Shown here piece by piece: positions 8,197 through 16,286 of a stretch of DNA of 35,286 bases. The notes beneath the pieces are model-generated. The model made no database searches, was not told the origin of the DNA, and was given only the letters and a program-made list of their open reading frames with translations. A program made the position numbers and the translations under genes. Location: assembly GCF_001017175.1 (NCBI RefSeq), contig NZ_LCYG01000002.1:1-35286 (forward strand), given 5' to 3'. Source of the stretch: Microvirga vignae (GTDB taxonomy: Bacteria > Pseudomonadota > Alphaproteobacteria > Rhizobiales > Beijerinckiaceae). Each line of letters begins with the position of its first letter. Positions within the stretch are counted from its first letter, which is position 1.

Positions 8197-9798
8197 ATGG
8201 ACACGCCTGAAACCCTGAACATGGATGCTCTTCTGCAGCGGATCGAGGAGCTGGAGCAGGACAACCGTGAGCTCCGCGCCAAGCTGCGTGACCAAAGCAT
8301 ACTGTCCCATGCGGCATCGCTTCGACACGAAGCGCAGGACCGTGAGCACGCGCAGGAGATGTCCTCTGCCGCATCTCGCATCGAGACGCTGCAGGACTCA
8401 CGCACCTCCCTCCAGGCAAGTGAGAAGCAGTTACGAGAGAGCGAAACCAGAGCGCGTGCGAGCGAAAAGAAGCTCCGTCAGATCGCCGACAGCCTGCCGG
8501 CCCTGATCGCCTATGTGGATGCGGATCAGCGCTACCGTTTCAACAACAGGGCCTATGAAACTTGGTTTTGCCGCCGTCCGAAAGATTTTTTCGGGGTTCA
8601 TCTGCGTGATGCGGTCGGCGAACAGACGTATAGCCGGGCGAAACCCTTCATCGAGGCTGCTCTCGCCGGCAAGCGTAGCGGGCACGAGTGGTGGGCGCAC
8701 TTTCCTGGCGGCCTTCGCTTCGTGAAATCAGAATACATTCCCGATCAACGAGAGGACGGCAGCGTCGCGGGATTTTATGTGCTCGCCTCGGACCTCACGG
8801 ACATCAAGAAGTCGCAAGCCGCTCTTGCGGAAAGCGAAGCCCGGCTGCGTCTGGCCATCGATGCAGGACGCATGGCGATCTGGGAGTCGCACATAGCAAC
8901 GAACACGATCACGACCTCGCCGGAACTGAACCGACTCCTCGGTTTTCCGCCGGACGCCTCTCCCTCTTCGGAGGAAATCGGGAGCCGCTATGCTCCAGGC
9001 CAGAGGAAGAACCTGCATCGTGTGGCGAGGAAGGCCCTGGCCCGGGGCGACCGCTTCGCCGAAACGGAGCTGGAGATCATCTTGCCTGATGGTTCGAAGC
9101 GTTGGCTTCTGCTTCGGGCGGAGTTGCTGGATATCGAGAACGGCGTGCCGGGCCGCGCGGTCGGGGTGGCGCTCGATATCACGGATCGCAAGAGGGCGGA
9201 GGAGCATCAGCAGCTGCTGATCAACGAGCTCAATCACCGGGTGAAGAACACCCTCACCACCGTACAATCCATCGTCACCCAGAGCCTGCGCAACGCGGGC
9301 ACAGCCATGGAAGCCCGGGATGCGGTCGAGGGGCGCCTATTTGCCCTCTCCCGCGCTCACGACATTCTCACCCGCGAGAACTGGGACGGTGCCTACTTAC
9401 GTGAGGTGGTTGCTCATGCCATCGAGCCGTTCGAGGGAGGCAGAGACGACCGCTTCGAAGTTTCAGGCGACGACATTCGCCTGCCGCCGCGCATCGCGCT
9501 CGCTATTGCCATGGCGATCCAGGAGCTCGGCACCAACGCGGCCAAGTATGGCGCCTTGTCGAACGAGACCGGACGCGTTGCGATTGAGTGGACCATGAAG
9601 GACCAGGAGGGCGCACCGCACCTCAGGATGGTTTGGACGGAAATGGACGGCCCATCTGTGATCGAGCCGCAGCGCCGGGGCTTCGGCACCCGGCTCATCG
9701 AACGCAGCTTGGCTCAGGAGCTCAACGGCTCGGTGGGGATCACCTTTGCGCCGTCAGGGGTCGTCTGCACGATCAACGCTCCCCTGACGGATAGCTGA
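8197..9798 (+). CDS. HWE-family PAS sensor histidine kinase
   Basis: Soluble sensor kinase of 533 residues. A charged coiled coil occupies about residues 12-97, followed by two PAS folds at roughly 92-204 (ending VLASDLTDIKK) and 214-332 (ending VALDITDRKRAEE). The kinase core has NELNHRVKNTL with phospho-acceptor His347, the N-box ELGTNAAKYGALS at 443-455, the diagnostic W-x-E in MVWTEMDGP at 480-482 and a GFGTRLIER box. These mark the HWE class, widespread in Rhizobiales and linked in known cases to light sensing or the general stress response. There is no transmembrane segment, and no response regulator gene is adjacent, so the partner is elsewhere. A TTG 18 codons upstream is possible, but the ATG before DTPETLNMDALL is preferred. 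Confidence 0.9.
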   Translation: MDTPETLNMDALLQRIEELEQDNRELRAKLRDQSILSHAASLRHEAQDREHAQEMSSAASRIETLQDSRTSLQASEKQLRESETRARASEKKLRQIADSLPALIAYVDADQRYRFNNRAYETWFCRRPKDFFGVHLRDAVGEQTYSRAKPFIEAALAGKRSGHEWWAHFPGGLRFVKSEYIPDQREDGSVAGFYVLASDLTDIKKSQAALAESEARLRLAIDAGRMAIWESHIATNTITTSPELNRLLGFPPDASPSSEEIGSRYAPGQRKNLHRVARKALARGDRFAETELEIILPDGSKRWLLLRAELLDIENGVPGRAVGVALDITDRKRAEEHQQLLINELNHRVKNTLTTVQSIVTQSLRNAGTAMEARDAVEGRLFALSRAHDILTRENWDGAYLREVVAHAIEPFEGGRDDRFEVSGDDIRLPPRIALAIAMAIQELGTNAAKYGALSNETGRVAIEWTMKDQEGAPHLRMVWTEMDGPSVIEPQRRGFGTRLIERSLAQELNGSVGITFAPSGVVCTINAPLTDS

Positions 9799-9806
9799 AA
9801 GCCCGA

Positions 9807-11579
9807 TCAGGCGGCGAGCCGCCTTTCGCTCAAGGAGACGATTCGGCGGACTTCGTCGCCCTCGATGGTCTCATGCTCCAGGAGCGCATCGACCAAGGCG
9901 TCCAGCGCCTCGCGGTTGTCCTCGATGCAGGCTTTGGCGGTCGCATACATCTCTTCGATGATCCGGCGGATTTCCTGCTCGACCTCGCGAGGGAAGCTCT
10001 CGCCCGAGCGCGCCACCTTCACCATGCCGATGGTGGGGCTCATGCCCCATTCGGTGACCATGCGGGTTGCGATGTTGGTGGCGTGAGCGATATCGCTCGC
10101 CGCACCCGTCGTGACCTTGCGAGGACCGAAGACAACTTCTTCAGCCGCGCGCCCGCCCATGGCGACGATGAGATCGGCCTCGAGCTTCTCCACGGGGATG
10201 CAGTAGCGGTCATTCTCCGGCAGGCGCATGACGAGGCCGAGGGCCTGCCCATGCGGGACGATGGTGGCGCTGTGCACCTTGTCGGAACCCGGCGTCAGGC
10301 AGGCGCAGAGGGCGTGTCCCGCCTCGTGCACGGCCACAAGCCTGCGCTCCTCGCTGGTGATCACGAGCGAGCGGCGCTCAAGGCCCATGATGATCTTGTT
10401 GCGGGCCGCCTCCAGATGATCGCGGTTGATCTCAGCCACGCCGTCGCGTGCGGCGAAGATCGCCGCCTCGTTGAGAAGGTTGCCCAGATCGGCACCGGAA
10501 AAGCCGGGGGTGCCCCGAGCAATGGAGGCAAGGTCCACACTCGCTGCCAGCTTCACGTTACGGGCATGCACGGCCAGGATCGCCTCGCGGCCATTGATGT
10601 CGGGAAGCCCGATATGCACCTGCCGGTCGAAGCGGCCGGGGCGCAACAGCGCAGGATCGAGCACATCGACCCGGTTCGTGGCGCCGATCACGATCACACC
10701 CGAAGTGGTGTTGAAGCCGTCCATCTCGACGAGGAGCTGGTTGAGCGTCGACTCGAACTCGCGATCCGCCGCCGAGCTGCCGCCACCGCGTTTGCGGCCG
10801 ATAGCATCGATCTCGTCGATGAAGACCAGGCACGGCGCACGCCGGCGGGCCTGATCGAACAGCTTGGACACGCGGCTTTTGGCGATGCCGATCAGAGGAG
10901 CCGAGAAGTCGCTGCCCGACACGGCCATGAAGGACACGCCAGCTTCGCCTGCCAGCGCCTTGGCGATGAGCGTCTTGCCCGTTCCGGGCGGGCCGACCAT
11001 CAGTACGCCGCGTGGGATGCGCGCCCCCACGGTCTCAAAGGCCTGGGTGTTGCGCAGGAAGGCGATCACCTCCTGCAGCTCGGCCTTTGCCTCCTCCTGG
11101 CCTGCCACGTTATCGAAGCGGTCCGGAATGTTCTTGACCGCACGCGGCCAGCGATTGGTCGGTTTGAAATCGACCTGAACGGCGACGAGTGCCAGCACCG
11201 CAGCCACCATGATCAGCGAGATCACGAAACTCGCCGCATGCGATGCATCGATGCCGGACGGCTTGAAATCCACCTGGGCGCCGAGGGCGGTCGCCCGGTC
11301 AACGGTTTGAGCACTCAGCAGCGAGCTCGGCAGCCGCACGAAGGCTTCCTGGTCCGCGATCCAAACAGAAAGGCCTCCGTCGTGCACCTGAACCTTGCGA
11401 ACCTTGCCGGCTTCCAATTCGCGGGAGAAGTCGGAATAGGCGATCTCGTGGACCTTCTCGGATAGGAAGAAGGGCGCGGATACGGCACCTGCGACCACGG
11501 CCAGCGCCAGAACGGCAGCCGTGATAGCCACGCTTTTCCTGCGCAAGAGCTGTCTTGCTTTCTCGATCACACTGGACAC
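9807..11579 (-). CDS. FtsH-like membrane AAA+ zinc protease, divergent paralogue
   Basis: Membrane-anchored AAA+ metalloprotease of 590 residues with FtsH architecture: TM1 at about 17-38, a periplasmic stretch, TM2 at about 116-134, Walker A GPPGTGKT at 196-203, Walker B FIDEIDAIG around 254-262, an SRH with LLRPGRFDRQVHI, and the zinc site HEAGH at 418-422 with a likely third ligand in GAASDIAHAT. It differs from housekeeping FtsH in the pore loop (DFSAPLIGIAKSRV instead of DFVEMFVGVGASRV) and lacks the long C-terminal tail. The GTG start is chosen because AAGGGGG lies five bases upstream; the frame extends 37 codons further but that part is low quality. The gene is convergent with the kinase, only 8 bases away. 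It is probably a second FtsH, with its own substrate range. Confidence 0.85.
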   Translation of the reverse strand: MSSVIEKARQLLRRKSVAITAAVLALAVVAGAVSAPFFLSEKVHEIAYSDFSRELEAGKVRKVQVHDGGLSVWIADQEAFVRLPSSLLSAQTVDRATALGAQVDFKPSGIDASHAASFVISLIMVAAVLALVAVQVDFKPTNRWPRAVKNIPDRFDNVAGQEEAKAELQEVIAFLRNTQAFETVGARIPRGVLMVGPPGTGKTLIAKALAGEAGVSFMAVSGSDFSAPLIGIAKSRVSKLFDQARRRAPCLVFIDEIDAIGRKRGGGSSAADREFESTLNQLLVEMDGFNTTSGVIVIGATNRVDVLDPALLRPGRFDRQVHIGLPDINGREAILAVHARNVKLAASVDLASIARGTPGFSGADLGNLLNEAAIFAARDGVAEINRDHLEAARNKIIMGLERRSLVITSEERRLVAVHEAGHALCACLTPGSDKVHSATIVPHGQALGLVMRLPENDRYCIPVEKLEADLIVAMGGRAAEEVVFGPRKVTTGAASDIAHATNIATRMVTEWGMSPTIGMVKVARSGESFPREVEQEIRRIIEEMYATAKACIEDNREALDALVDALLEHETIEGDEVRRIVSLSERRLAA

Positions 11580-11691
11580 GGACGCCCCCTTGTGGACTTC
11601 GTTTCTTATCGTCGAAGCCCGACCTGTAGTCGTTTTTGACGCAGTCCGCAGTACGGCGAAAGGGCACACCCAGAATGGAAAGGGCGGCAAA

Positions 11692-11967
11692 TCAGTTCAG
11701 CAGATCCCGATATTCCTTGTGCCGGCGCAGCCACGCATAAGCGTAGCCGCAAAGAGGTGTGATCTTCCTGCCCTCGGCACGAGCAATCTCGGCAACACCT
11801 TGCATCAGTTCGCCGGCAGCCCCTGTGCCACGCAGCGGGAGAGCGGCCTCGACATGCCGAATGACGAGGGACGTGCCACGGCGCTCATAATTCGCAAAAG
11901 CCACATGCCCGTTGCGCTCGAGCTCGAAACGGTGACCGGCTGCGTTATCGCGAATAGCGCTGCCCAT
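11692..11967 (-). CDS. Small GNAT-fold acetyltransferase (NATD1/YjdJ-like)
   Basis: Compact GNAT-like protein of 91 residues, the usual length of the NATD1/YjdJ group. It contains HRFELERNGHVAFANYERRGTSLVIRHVEAALPLRGTGAAGELMQGVAEIAR, where RGTGAAGEL is the acetyl-CoA pyrophosphate-binding loop, and the family's characteristic ending PLCGYAYAWLRRHKEYRDLL. Substrate unknown. AAGGAG stands before the ATG. It is upstream of the ftsH paralogue on the same strand with 112 bases between them, so co-transcription is possible. It is divergent from the HAD nucleotidase-like gene. Confidence 0.82.
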   Translation of the reverse strand: MGSAIRDNAAGHRFELERNGHVAFANYERRGTSLVIRHVEAALPLRGTGAAGELMQGVAEIARAEGRKITPLCGYAYAWLRRHKEYRDLLN

Positions 11968-12092
11968 TCTTCAACTCCTTCGATTCACGCTCACGGGGAC
12001 AACGTTACGCCGCAACGCGCGTTCCGGGAACAGCGAGGCTTGAGGAACAACCGTGGGCCCCTCCTGTTTCGATGAGCAGGAGGTTGTCATCC

Positions 12093-12569
12093 ATGCCTAC
12101 CGTCTTTCTCGATTGCGACGGCGTTCTCGCGGATTTCGACAAAGGAGCAGCGCGAGTTTTCGGGATGCCTCCTGGTGAGTATGAGCACCGGTTCGGCCTC
12201 AAACGGTTCTGGGCGGAGCTGGCCGTGACGGAGGATTTCTTCAACACGCTCGATCTGCTCCCCGATGCCCTGGAACTGTTCGAGGCGGTCCGCCACCTCG
12301 ATCCGGTGATCCTGACTGGTCTGCCCCGGGGCAACTGGGCCGAGCCGCAGAAGCGTCGCTGGGCCGAGCGGCACTTTCCGGGCGTGGAAGTCATCACCAC
12401 CACGGCAGCGCTGAAGCGCGAATACTGCCGGCATGGCGATGCTCTCGTCGACGACAGAGACAAATACCGCCATCTTTGGGAAGGCGTCGGCGGCATTTTC
12501 ATCCACCATAGGAACGCAGCCAGCTCGATCCGCCAGCTGCGTGAGCATGGCTTTCTGCCGAAGACTTAG
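12093..12569 (+). CDS. HAD-superfamily protein, 5'-nucleotidase (NT5C)-like
   Basis: Small HAD hydrolase of 158 residues. Motif I FLDCDGVLADFDKGA at residues 4-18 supplies the nucleophile and acid/base Asp. ILTGLPRGNW carries the motif II Thr, and HGDALVDDRDKYRHLW the motif IV acidic pair. The DxDGVLADF form and the size resemble bacterial relatives of 5'(3')-deoxyribonucleotidases, but the substrate is not certain. The ATG chosen has AGGAGG nine bases upstream; an upstream in-frame start is less well placed. The stop codon overlaps the beginning of a dispersed repeat. Confidence 0.8.
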   Translation: MPTVFLDCDGVLADFDKGAARVFGMPPGEYEHRFGLKRFWAELAVTEDFFNTLDLLPDALELFEAVRHLDPVILTGLPRGNWAEPQKRRWAERHFPGVEVITTTAALKREYCRHGDALVDDRDKYRHLWEGVGGIFIHHRNAASSIRQLREHGFLPKT

Positions 12570-12721
12570 CGCATCGTGCGGAAAGGGGTCCCGGTTTTCA
12601 ATGGCGTGGCCCTTCGGGTCGCTGACGTGGACCTCCGGTTCGTACCCAACGATGCACCCATCACAGGAGTCGTATCGGATCGAATCCCAAAAGTGGCCTC
12701 CACTTTTGGGTCTGATGCTCT
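12569..12721. repeat. Dispersed hairpin repeat, degenerate copy 1
   Basis: The left part GCGCATCGTGCGGAAAG...CCCGGTTTT and the right part ...CAAAAGTGG...CCACTTTTGGG...GATGCTCT match the corresponding parts of the repeat upstream of degP. The middle, about 80 bases, is unrelated or expanded. The right part forms a perfect hairpin CCCAAAAGTGG/CCACTTTTGGG (11 bp, 3-base loop) at 12686-12710. It fills the junction of two convergent genes and may act as a transcription barrier. Confidence 0.7.
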
Positions 12722-13307
12722 AGTCGGCCAGCCTCTGCTCCAGGCGCGCCTTCACCTCAGGCCACTCCTCCCGGATGATGCTGTAGACGGCGGTGTCGCG
12801 AATATGCCCGTCGGGCATGATCATGTGACGGCGCAGGATGCCATCGAGCTTGGCTCCGAGGCGTTCGATGGCAGCACGCGACTGATCGTTTTGCGAGTGG
12901 GTACGGATCTCCACCGCGATACAGCCCAGGACCTCGAAAGCATGTCGGAGCATGAGATACTTCGCGTGCGTGTTCACGAAGGTCCGCTGCCAGGATCTTG
13001 CGATCCAGGTCGTGCCGATCTCGACCCGATGATTGGCGGCATCGATGTTCATGAAACGGGTCGAGCCCACGGCCTGATCGCCGTCCTTCACGATTGTCAC
13101 AAAAGGCAGCGCGAGGCCCGCAACCTGCAGGTCAAGCGCCTTGCGCACATACTCCCCGAAGCCTTCCGGCCTCGGCACTGTGGTCGTCCTTTTCTCCCAC
13201 AAGGCTCCATCGTTGGCGGCGTGGCCGAGCGCCGGAACGTCGTGGAGACTCAAGGGACGGAGAATAAGCCGGTCGGACGAGAGGATTACAGGCTCGATGT
13301 GAAGCAT
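12720..13307 (-). CDS. GNAT family N-acetyltransferase (RimJ/RimL-like)
   Basis: Acetyltransferase of 195 residues in the RimJ/RimL branch of GNAT. Visible elements are SDRLILRPLSLHDVPALGHAAND at the N-terminus, the beta4 strand AVGSTRFMNIDAANHRVEIGTTWIARSWQRTFVNTHAKYLMLRHAFEVLG including the CoA-binding region, and VEIRTHSQNDQSRAAIERLGAKLDGILRRHMIMPDGHIRDTAVYSIIREEW, where NxxSRAAIERLGA is the classic C-terminal signature. It probably acetylates an amino group of a protein or small molecule; the target is unknown. It is separated from the upstream gene by 130 bases containing a strong hairpin, so it is probably transcribed on its own. Confidence 0.87.
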   Translation of the reverse strand: MLHIEPVILSSDRLILRPLSLHDVPALGHAANDGALWEKRTTTVPRPEGFGEYVRKALDLQVAGLALPFVTIVKDGDQAVGSTRFMNIDAANHRVEIGTTWIARSWQRTFVNTHAKYLMLRHAFEVLGCIAVEIRTHSQNDQSRAAIERLGAKLDGILRRHMIMPDGHIRDTAVYSIIREEWPEVKARLEQRLAD

Positions 13308-13383
13308 GGTCGAAGGGCCTTTGCGCTTTTAAAGCTAAGCTTCGCCATTCATTGTCGAGCATGCGGCAACAGTCAAACATCAC

Positions 13384-13413
13384 CGACCGGGGAAAGTAGG
13401 CTGTCCCCGGTCG
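13384..13413. other. Perfect 10-bp hairpin downstream of the tail-anchored hypothetical gene
   Basis: CGACCGGGGA pairs with TCCCCGGTCG around a 10-base loop, 24 bases after the stop of the hypothetical gene on the minus strand. No U-run follows, so it may be a Rho-assisted end or a dispersed repeat. Confidence 0.6.
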
Positions 13414-13437
13414 TGGGAGCAACTCGGCCTTATTCGC

Positions 13438-13899
13438 TCAGCTCAGCAGGTAGACGATGGCCGGCAGGCCCACCGCCAAACCGGCCAGAGCCCAGGCTCC
13501 GATAGCCTGTTGCCAGGCCACGTCGCCTGTCACGTTGCGCAAGCGTCGCGCGAAGGTCCCGGATTCCGCCACCTGTCCGCTCAGGCATGAGCACAAAGCG
13601 TAATGTGCCTGCCCATCGGAGAGCCCGAAATACCGCATGGCATCGCCGAGCTTGTCGCTCTCAAGCCCATCCGTCCGCAGGATCGGATCATCATAGGCCA
13701 CCGTCAGGGGGGAGTTATCCTCCCGAACCAGAGCCCGTTCTGCTGGAGGCTTGTATTCGATTTCGCCCAGGGAGTTCAGACGCCGTGTCGGATCGCGCTC
13801 GAGGAGGCTGATCCAGCGATCCAGCCGTTCCTGCCGGGTCAATGGCTTCGGCTGAATGTCGGCAACGCTACGGAGATAGTCGAGATCTTTGTGTTCCAT
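13438..13899 (-). CDS. Hypothetical protein with C-terminal membrane anchor
   Basis: Unrecognised protein of 153 residues. The first 130 residues are soluble and charged (MEHKDLDYLRSVADIQPKPL, then RLDRWISLLERDPTRRLNSLGEIEY), with a CSCL pair in the middle. The last 22 residues are hydrophobic (AIGAWALAGLAVGLPAIVYLLS), which suggests a tail-anchored inner-membrane protein facing the cytoplasm. An internal ATG is chosen over the longer frame because AAGGAGGGG stands five bases upstream of it. It lies after rluC on the same strand, 116 bases away. Function cannot be assigned; it is in the accessory block that separates rluC from its usual HAD-ATP12 partners. Confidence 0.72.
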   Translation of the reverse strand: MEHKDLDYLRSVADIQPKPLTRQERLDRWISLLERDPTRRLNSLGEIEYKPPAERALVREDNSPLTVAYDDPILRTDGLESDKLGDAMRYFGLSDGQAHYALCSCLSGQVAESGTFARRLRNVTGDVAWQQAIGAWALAGLAVGLPAIVYLLS

Positions 13900-14015
13900 C
13901 GATCCCCTCCTTGCCAATGTCCCGGTCACCCATTGGGGTGACCGAGACAATGAATGGTGCGCTTCGCCCACGGCAAAAGTGCGACAAGAAGAGCCTCGAA
14001 AAAAGAAAGACCGGA

Positions 14016-15296
14016 TTACTCCTCAGGAGCCTCGACGATGGGATCGTACTGGCTCGTATCGAACCCGAGAAGGTTGAAGCTCTGTTGCATGTGAGGCGGC
14101 AGTGGAGCAGTCACATCGATGGGTTTTCCGGTTCGTGGATTCGCAATCACGATGCGCCGTGCAAGCAGATGCAGCTTGTTCTGGATGCCGCCCGGGAGTT
14201 CCCAGTTCTCGATGTCGAAATACTTCGGATCGCCAACGATAGGATGGCCGATATGGGCCGTGTGCGCACGCAGCTGATGCGTGCGTCCGGTGACCGGCTT
14301 CAGCGACAGCCAGGAGAGCTTCTGCGCCGCGGTATCGATCACGGCGTAATAGGTGAGCGCATGGCTCGCCCCCTCATCGCCATGACGCGCCACCTTCATG
14401 CGCGCATCGCCCTCCTCGCCTTCCTTGGCGAGATAAGTGGAGACGCGGCCCTGGCGGACACGCGGCACGCCAGCGACCAGTGCCCAATAGATCTTGCGCG
14501 TGGTGCGCGAACGGAAGGACTTCGCCATCGTAGACGCGGCAAAGCGCGTCTTGGCGATGACAAGACAGCCCGCCGTGTCCTTGTCGAGACGGTGCACGAG
14601 GCGCGGCTTCTGTCCTTCCGCATCGCGCATGCATTCAAGCAGGCCATCCACGTGACGCGTGGTGCCCGAGCCACCCTGCACGGCCAAGCCCATCGGCTTG
14701 TTGATGATGAGGACATCCTTGTCCTCGTAGAGTGTGATGGACTTCAGGAACTCGCGGTCGCTTTGGTCCTTCGCCGCACTCCGCGACACCGGGCGCGGCT
14801 GGTCGAGCTTCAGCGGCGGAATGCGAACCTTCTGGCCAGCGGTGAGCCGGTCATTGGGCTGCGCGCGCTTGCCGTCGACGCGCAGTTCGCCCTTGCGGAC
14901 GATGCGCTGGATATGGGTGAAGGCGAGCTGCGGGAAGCGGGCGACCAGGAAGCGGTCGACACGCATATCGGCCTCATCGGGCTCGACGACAAGCGTCTGC
15001 ACGCCCGTCGCCAGCACTTCCTGAGCGGCGGCCTTGGCCTGAGCCCGCGTGGGCTTGCGCGGAGCCTCGGCCGTGGGCCGCGCGGGTGCCCTCGCGGCTG
15101 GTGTCATGGTCGCCGGTCTCTCGCGATGAGGCTCGTCGGAACGGCTCTTGGCCGCAGGCTTTGCGCTGCGCTGCTTCGTCGAAGGGCCCTTGGGAGGCCC
15201 TTTGCGCGCCGGCTTGTCCTCGCGGGAGCGGAAGCCCTGCCGCGCGCCAGACCGCCCACCACGGGCCCCATTCTGTCCTGAACTGCTTTTTCTCAT
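14016..15296 (-). CDS. rluC: RluA/RluC-family 23S rRNA pseudouridine synthase with long basic N-terminal extension
   Basis: Pseudouridine synthase of 426 residues. Residues 1-95 are a disordered Arg/Lys/Pro/Ala-rich extension. An S4 RNA-binding domain follows (DMRVDRFLVARFPQLAFTHIQRIVRKGELRVDGKRAQ). The catalytic domain has LVHRLDKDTAGCLV with the nucleophilic Asp in RLDKDT, the KIYWALVAG strand, and GRTHQLRAHTAHIGHPIVGDPKY. This order and motif set match RluC, which modifies three uridines in 23S rRNA; other RluA-type specificities cannot be excluded. The long basic tail, common in alphaproteobacterial versions, probably adds RNA affinity. The start is uncertain within the extension. It sits 60 bases behind the small hydrolase, at the end of the degP-rarA-crcB run. 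Confidence 0.88.
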   Translation of the reverse strand: MRKSSSGQNGARGGRSGARQGFRSREDKPARKGPPKGPSTKQRSAKPAAKSRSDEPHRERPATMTPAARAPARPTAEAPRKPTRAQAKAAAQEVLATGVQTLVVEPDEADMRVDRFLVARFPQLAFTHIQRIVRKGELRVDGKRAQPNDRLTAGQKVRIPPLKLDQPRPVSRSAAKDQSDREFLKSITLYEDKDVLIINKPMGLAVQGGSGTTRHVDGLLECMRDAEGQKPRLVHRLDKDTAGCLVIAKTRFAASTMAKSFRSRTTRKIYWALVAGVPRVRQGRVSTYLAKEGEEGDARMKVARHGDEGASHALTYYAVIDTAAQKLSWLSLKPVTGRTHQLRAHTAHIGHPIVGDPKYFDIENWELPGGIQNKLHLLARRIVIANPRTGKPIDVTAPLPPHMQQSFNLLGFDTSQYDPIVEAPEE

Positions 15297-15356
15297 GAGG
15301 TTGTGGGTATCAGAGCGCCGCCTTTGCGGCAATCGACGTTGAGCCTGCGGAGGAGT

Positions 15357-15887
15357 TTAAACCTCAACATCGCAAGGGCGCAGAAAGTTCAGCACCGCCT
15401 CGCGACACGTCACCCAATTCGCATCCTTCTCCGCATAGAACGAATGTCCAGCTCCCCGGAGAAGAAGCCTGTCCAGGCGGCTCCCCTCACCCCAGGAGGT
15501 TGTCGGTCGGGAGGCATCCTGATCCCCAAAGACCGTAAGGGCCGGGATCGTCATCGCATGCGGATCTTCATCCCTCAGTCGCGTGGAGGAGATGCAGGCA
15601 AGCCGTTTCAGGCAAAGGCCATGCAGAACGCTTTTCCAGAGAACCGCCCCTCCAGAGCTGTAGCCCAACCCGATCTCCGCATCCCCGAACCGCTCGACCA
15701 CCTTGGCCGCTGCCGCATCGAAGCCGCCTTGGACCAGAGAGCGGTAGAGTTCCTCATCGCGCTGAGGAACGCCGAGAAGCTCCCCTAGCCCAACTCGCTC
15801 GACAGAAATCGAGCCCCTCAGACCGGACAGAAAGCACGTTTCCCGCGACGGCAGGCGGTTGATGTCGGTAAGGACGATGCACTTCAC
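15357..15887 (-). CDS. Small alpha/beta hydrolase
   Basis: Protein of 176 residues with a minimal alpha/beta hydrolase core. The nucleophile elbow GLGYSSGGAVLW places Ser77, TVFGDQDASRP gives Asp124, and LRGAGHSFYAEKD gives His148, so the triad is complete. The chain is short for the fold because the lid region is reduced, similar to some dienelactone-hydrolase-like proteins. Substrate unknown. The start is GTG, with an AAGG ribosome site that overlaps the end of crcB, whose stop is nine bases upstream; translational coupling is likely. It is not part of the usual crcB-rluC arrangement that I recall and may be a lineage-specific addition. Confidence 0.75.
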   Translation of the reverse strand: MKCIVLTDINRLPSRETCFLSGLRGSISVERVGLGELLGVPQRDEELYRSLVQGGFDAAAAKVVERFGDAEIGLGYSSGGAVLWKSVLHGLCLKRLACISSTRLRDEDPHAMTIPALTVFGDQDASRPTTSWGEGSRLDRLLLRGAGHSFYAEKDANWVTCREAVLNFLRPCDVEV

Positions 15888-15896
15888 GCGAGGGCC

Positions 15897-16283
15897 TTAA
15901 GCGGCAAGCGTCCGCACGAGCGCCAGCCCAGCCGCAAGGCCTGCGATGGACAGGACGACGGATGCCGCCACATAGCCGAACGCCAACCCCATCTCGCCCC
16001 GCTCCCAGATCAGCAACGCATCGAGGGAGAAGGCTGAGAAGGTGGTGAAGCCGCCGAGCATTCCGGTGGTGAGGAAGAGGCGCATATGCTGACTCCACCC
16101 CTCGCCGGCCTTGAAGGCGAGCCATCCGGCAATGGCACCCATGAGGAATGACCCCACCACGTTCACCGTCAGCGTGCCGTAGGGAAAGGCGGTCCCGCAG
16201 TAACGTGCGCAGCCGAGATTGATCCCGTGACGGAGCGCGCCGCCGATGCCGGCACCGAGGAAGACGATGATGTAGGCCTGCAT
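15897..16283 (-). CDS. crcB: Fluoride ion channel CrcB/FluC
   Basis: Small inner-membrane protein of 128 residues, the family size, with four hydrophobic segments. It starts QAYIIVFLGAGIGGALRHGIN and carries the signature FPYGTLTVNVVGSFLMG, whose Asn is a pore residue, and GMLGGFTTFSAFSLD, which includes the TTFS fluoride-coordinating stretch and pore Phe residues. The family works as a dual-topology dimer that lets fluoride out of the cell. No fluoride riboswitch was seen, and none is expected because the gene sits only three bases behind rarA inside a co-directional run. Confidence 0.95.
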   Translation of the reverse strand: MQAYIIVFLGAGIGGALRHGINLGCARYCGTAFPYGTLTVNVVGSFLMGAIAGWLAFKAGEGWSQHMRLFLTTGMLGGFTTFSAFSLDALLIWERGEMGLAFGYVAASVVLSIAGLAAGLALVRTLAA

Positions 16284-16286
16284 GAT

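Noticed and set aside
9809..9826. AGGCGG/CCGCCT stem followed by TTT as terminator of the histidine kinase
   Set aside because: It lies inside the 3' end of ftsH, where it encodes the protein's last residues, and has only three T. Possible but not supportable.
9873..11465. 530-codon plus-strand frame opposite the FtsH paralogue
   Set aside because: His/Asp/Arg/Gly-rich shadow frame typical of high-GC DNA; the minus strand encodes all FtsH motifs.
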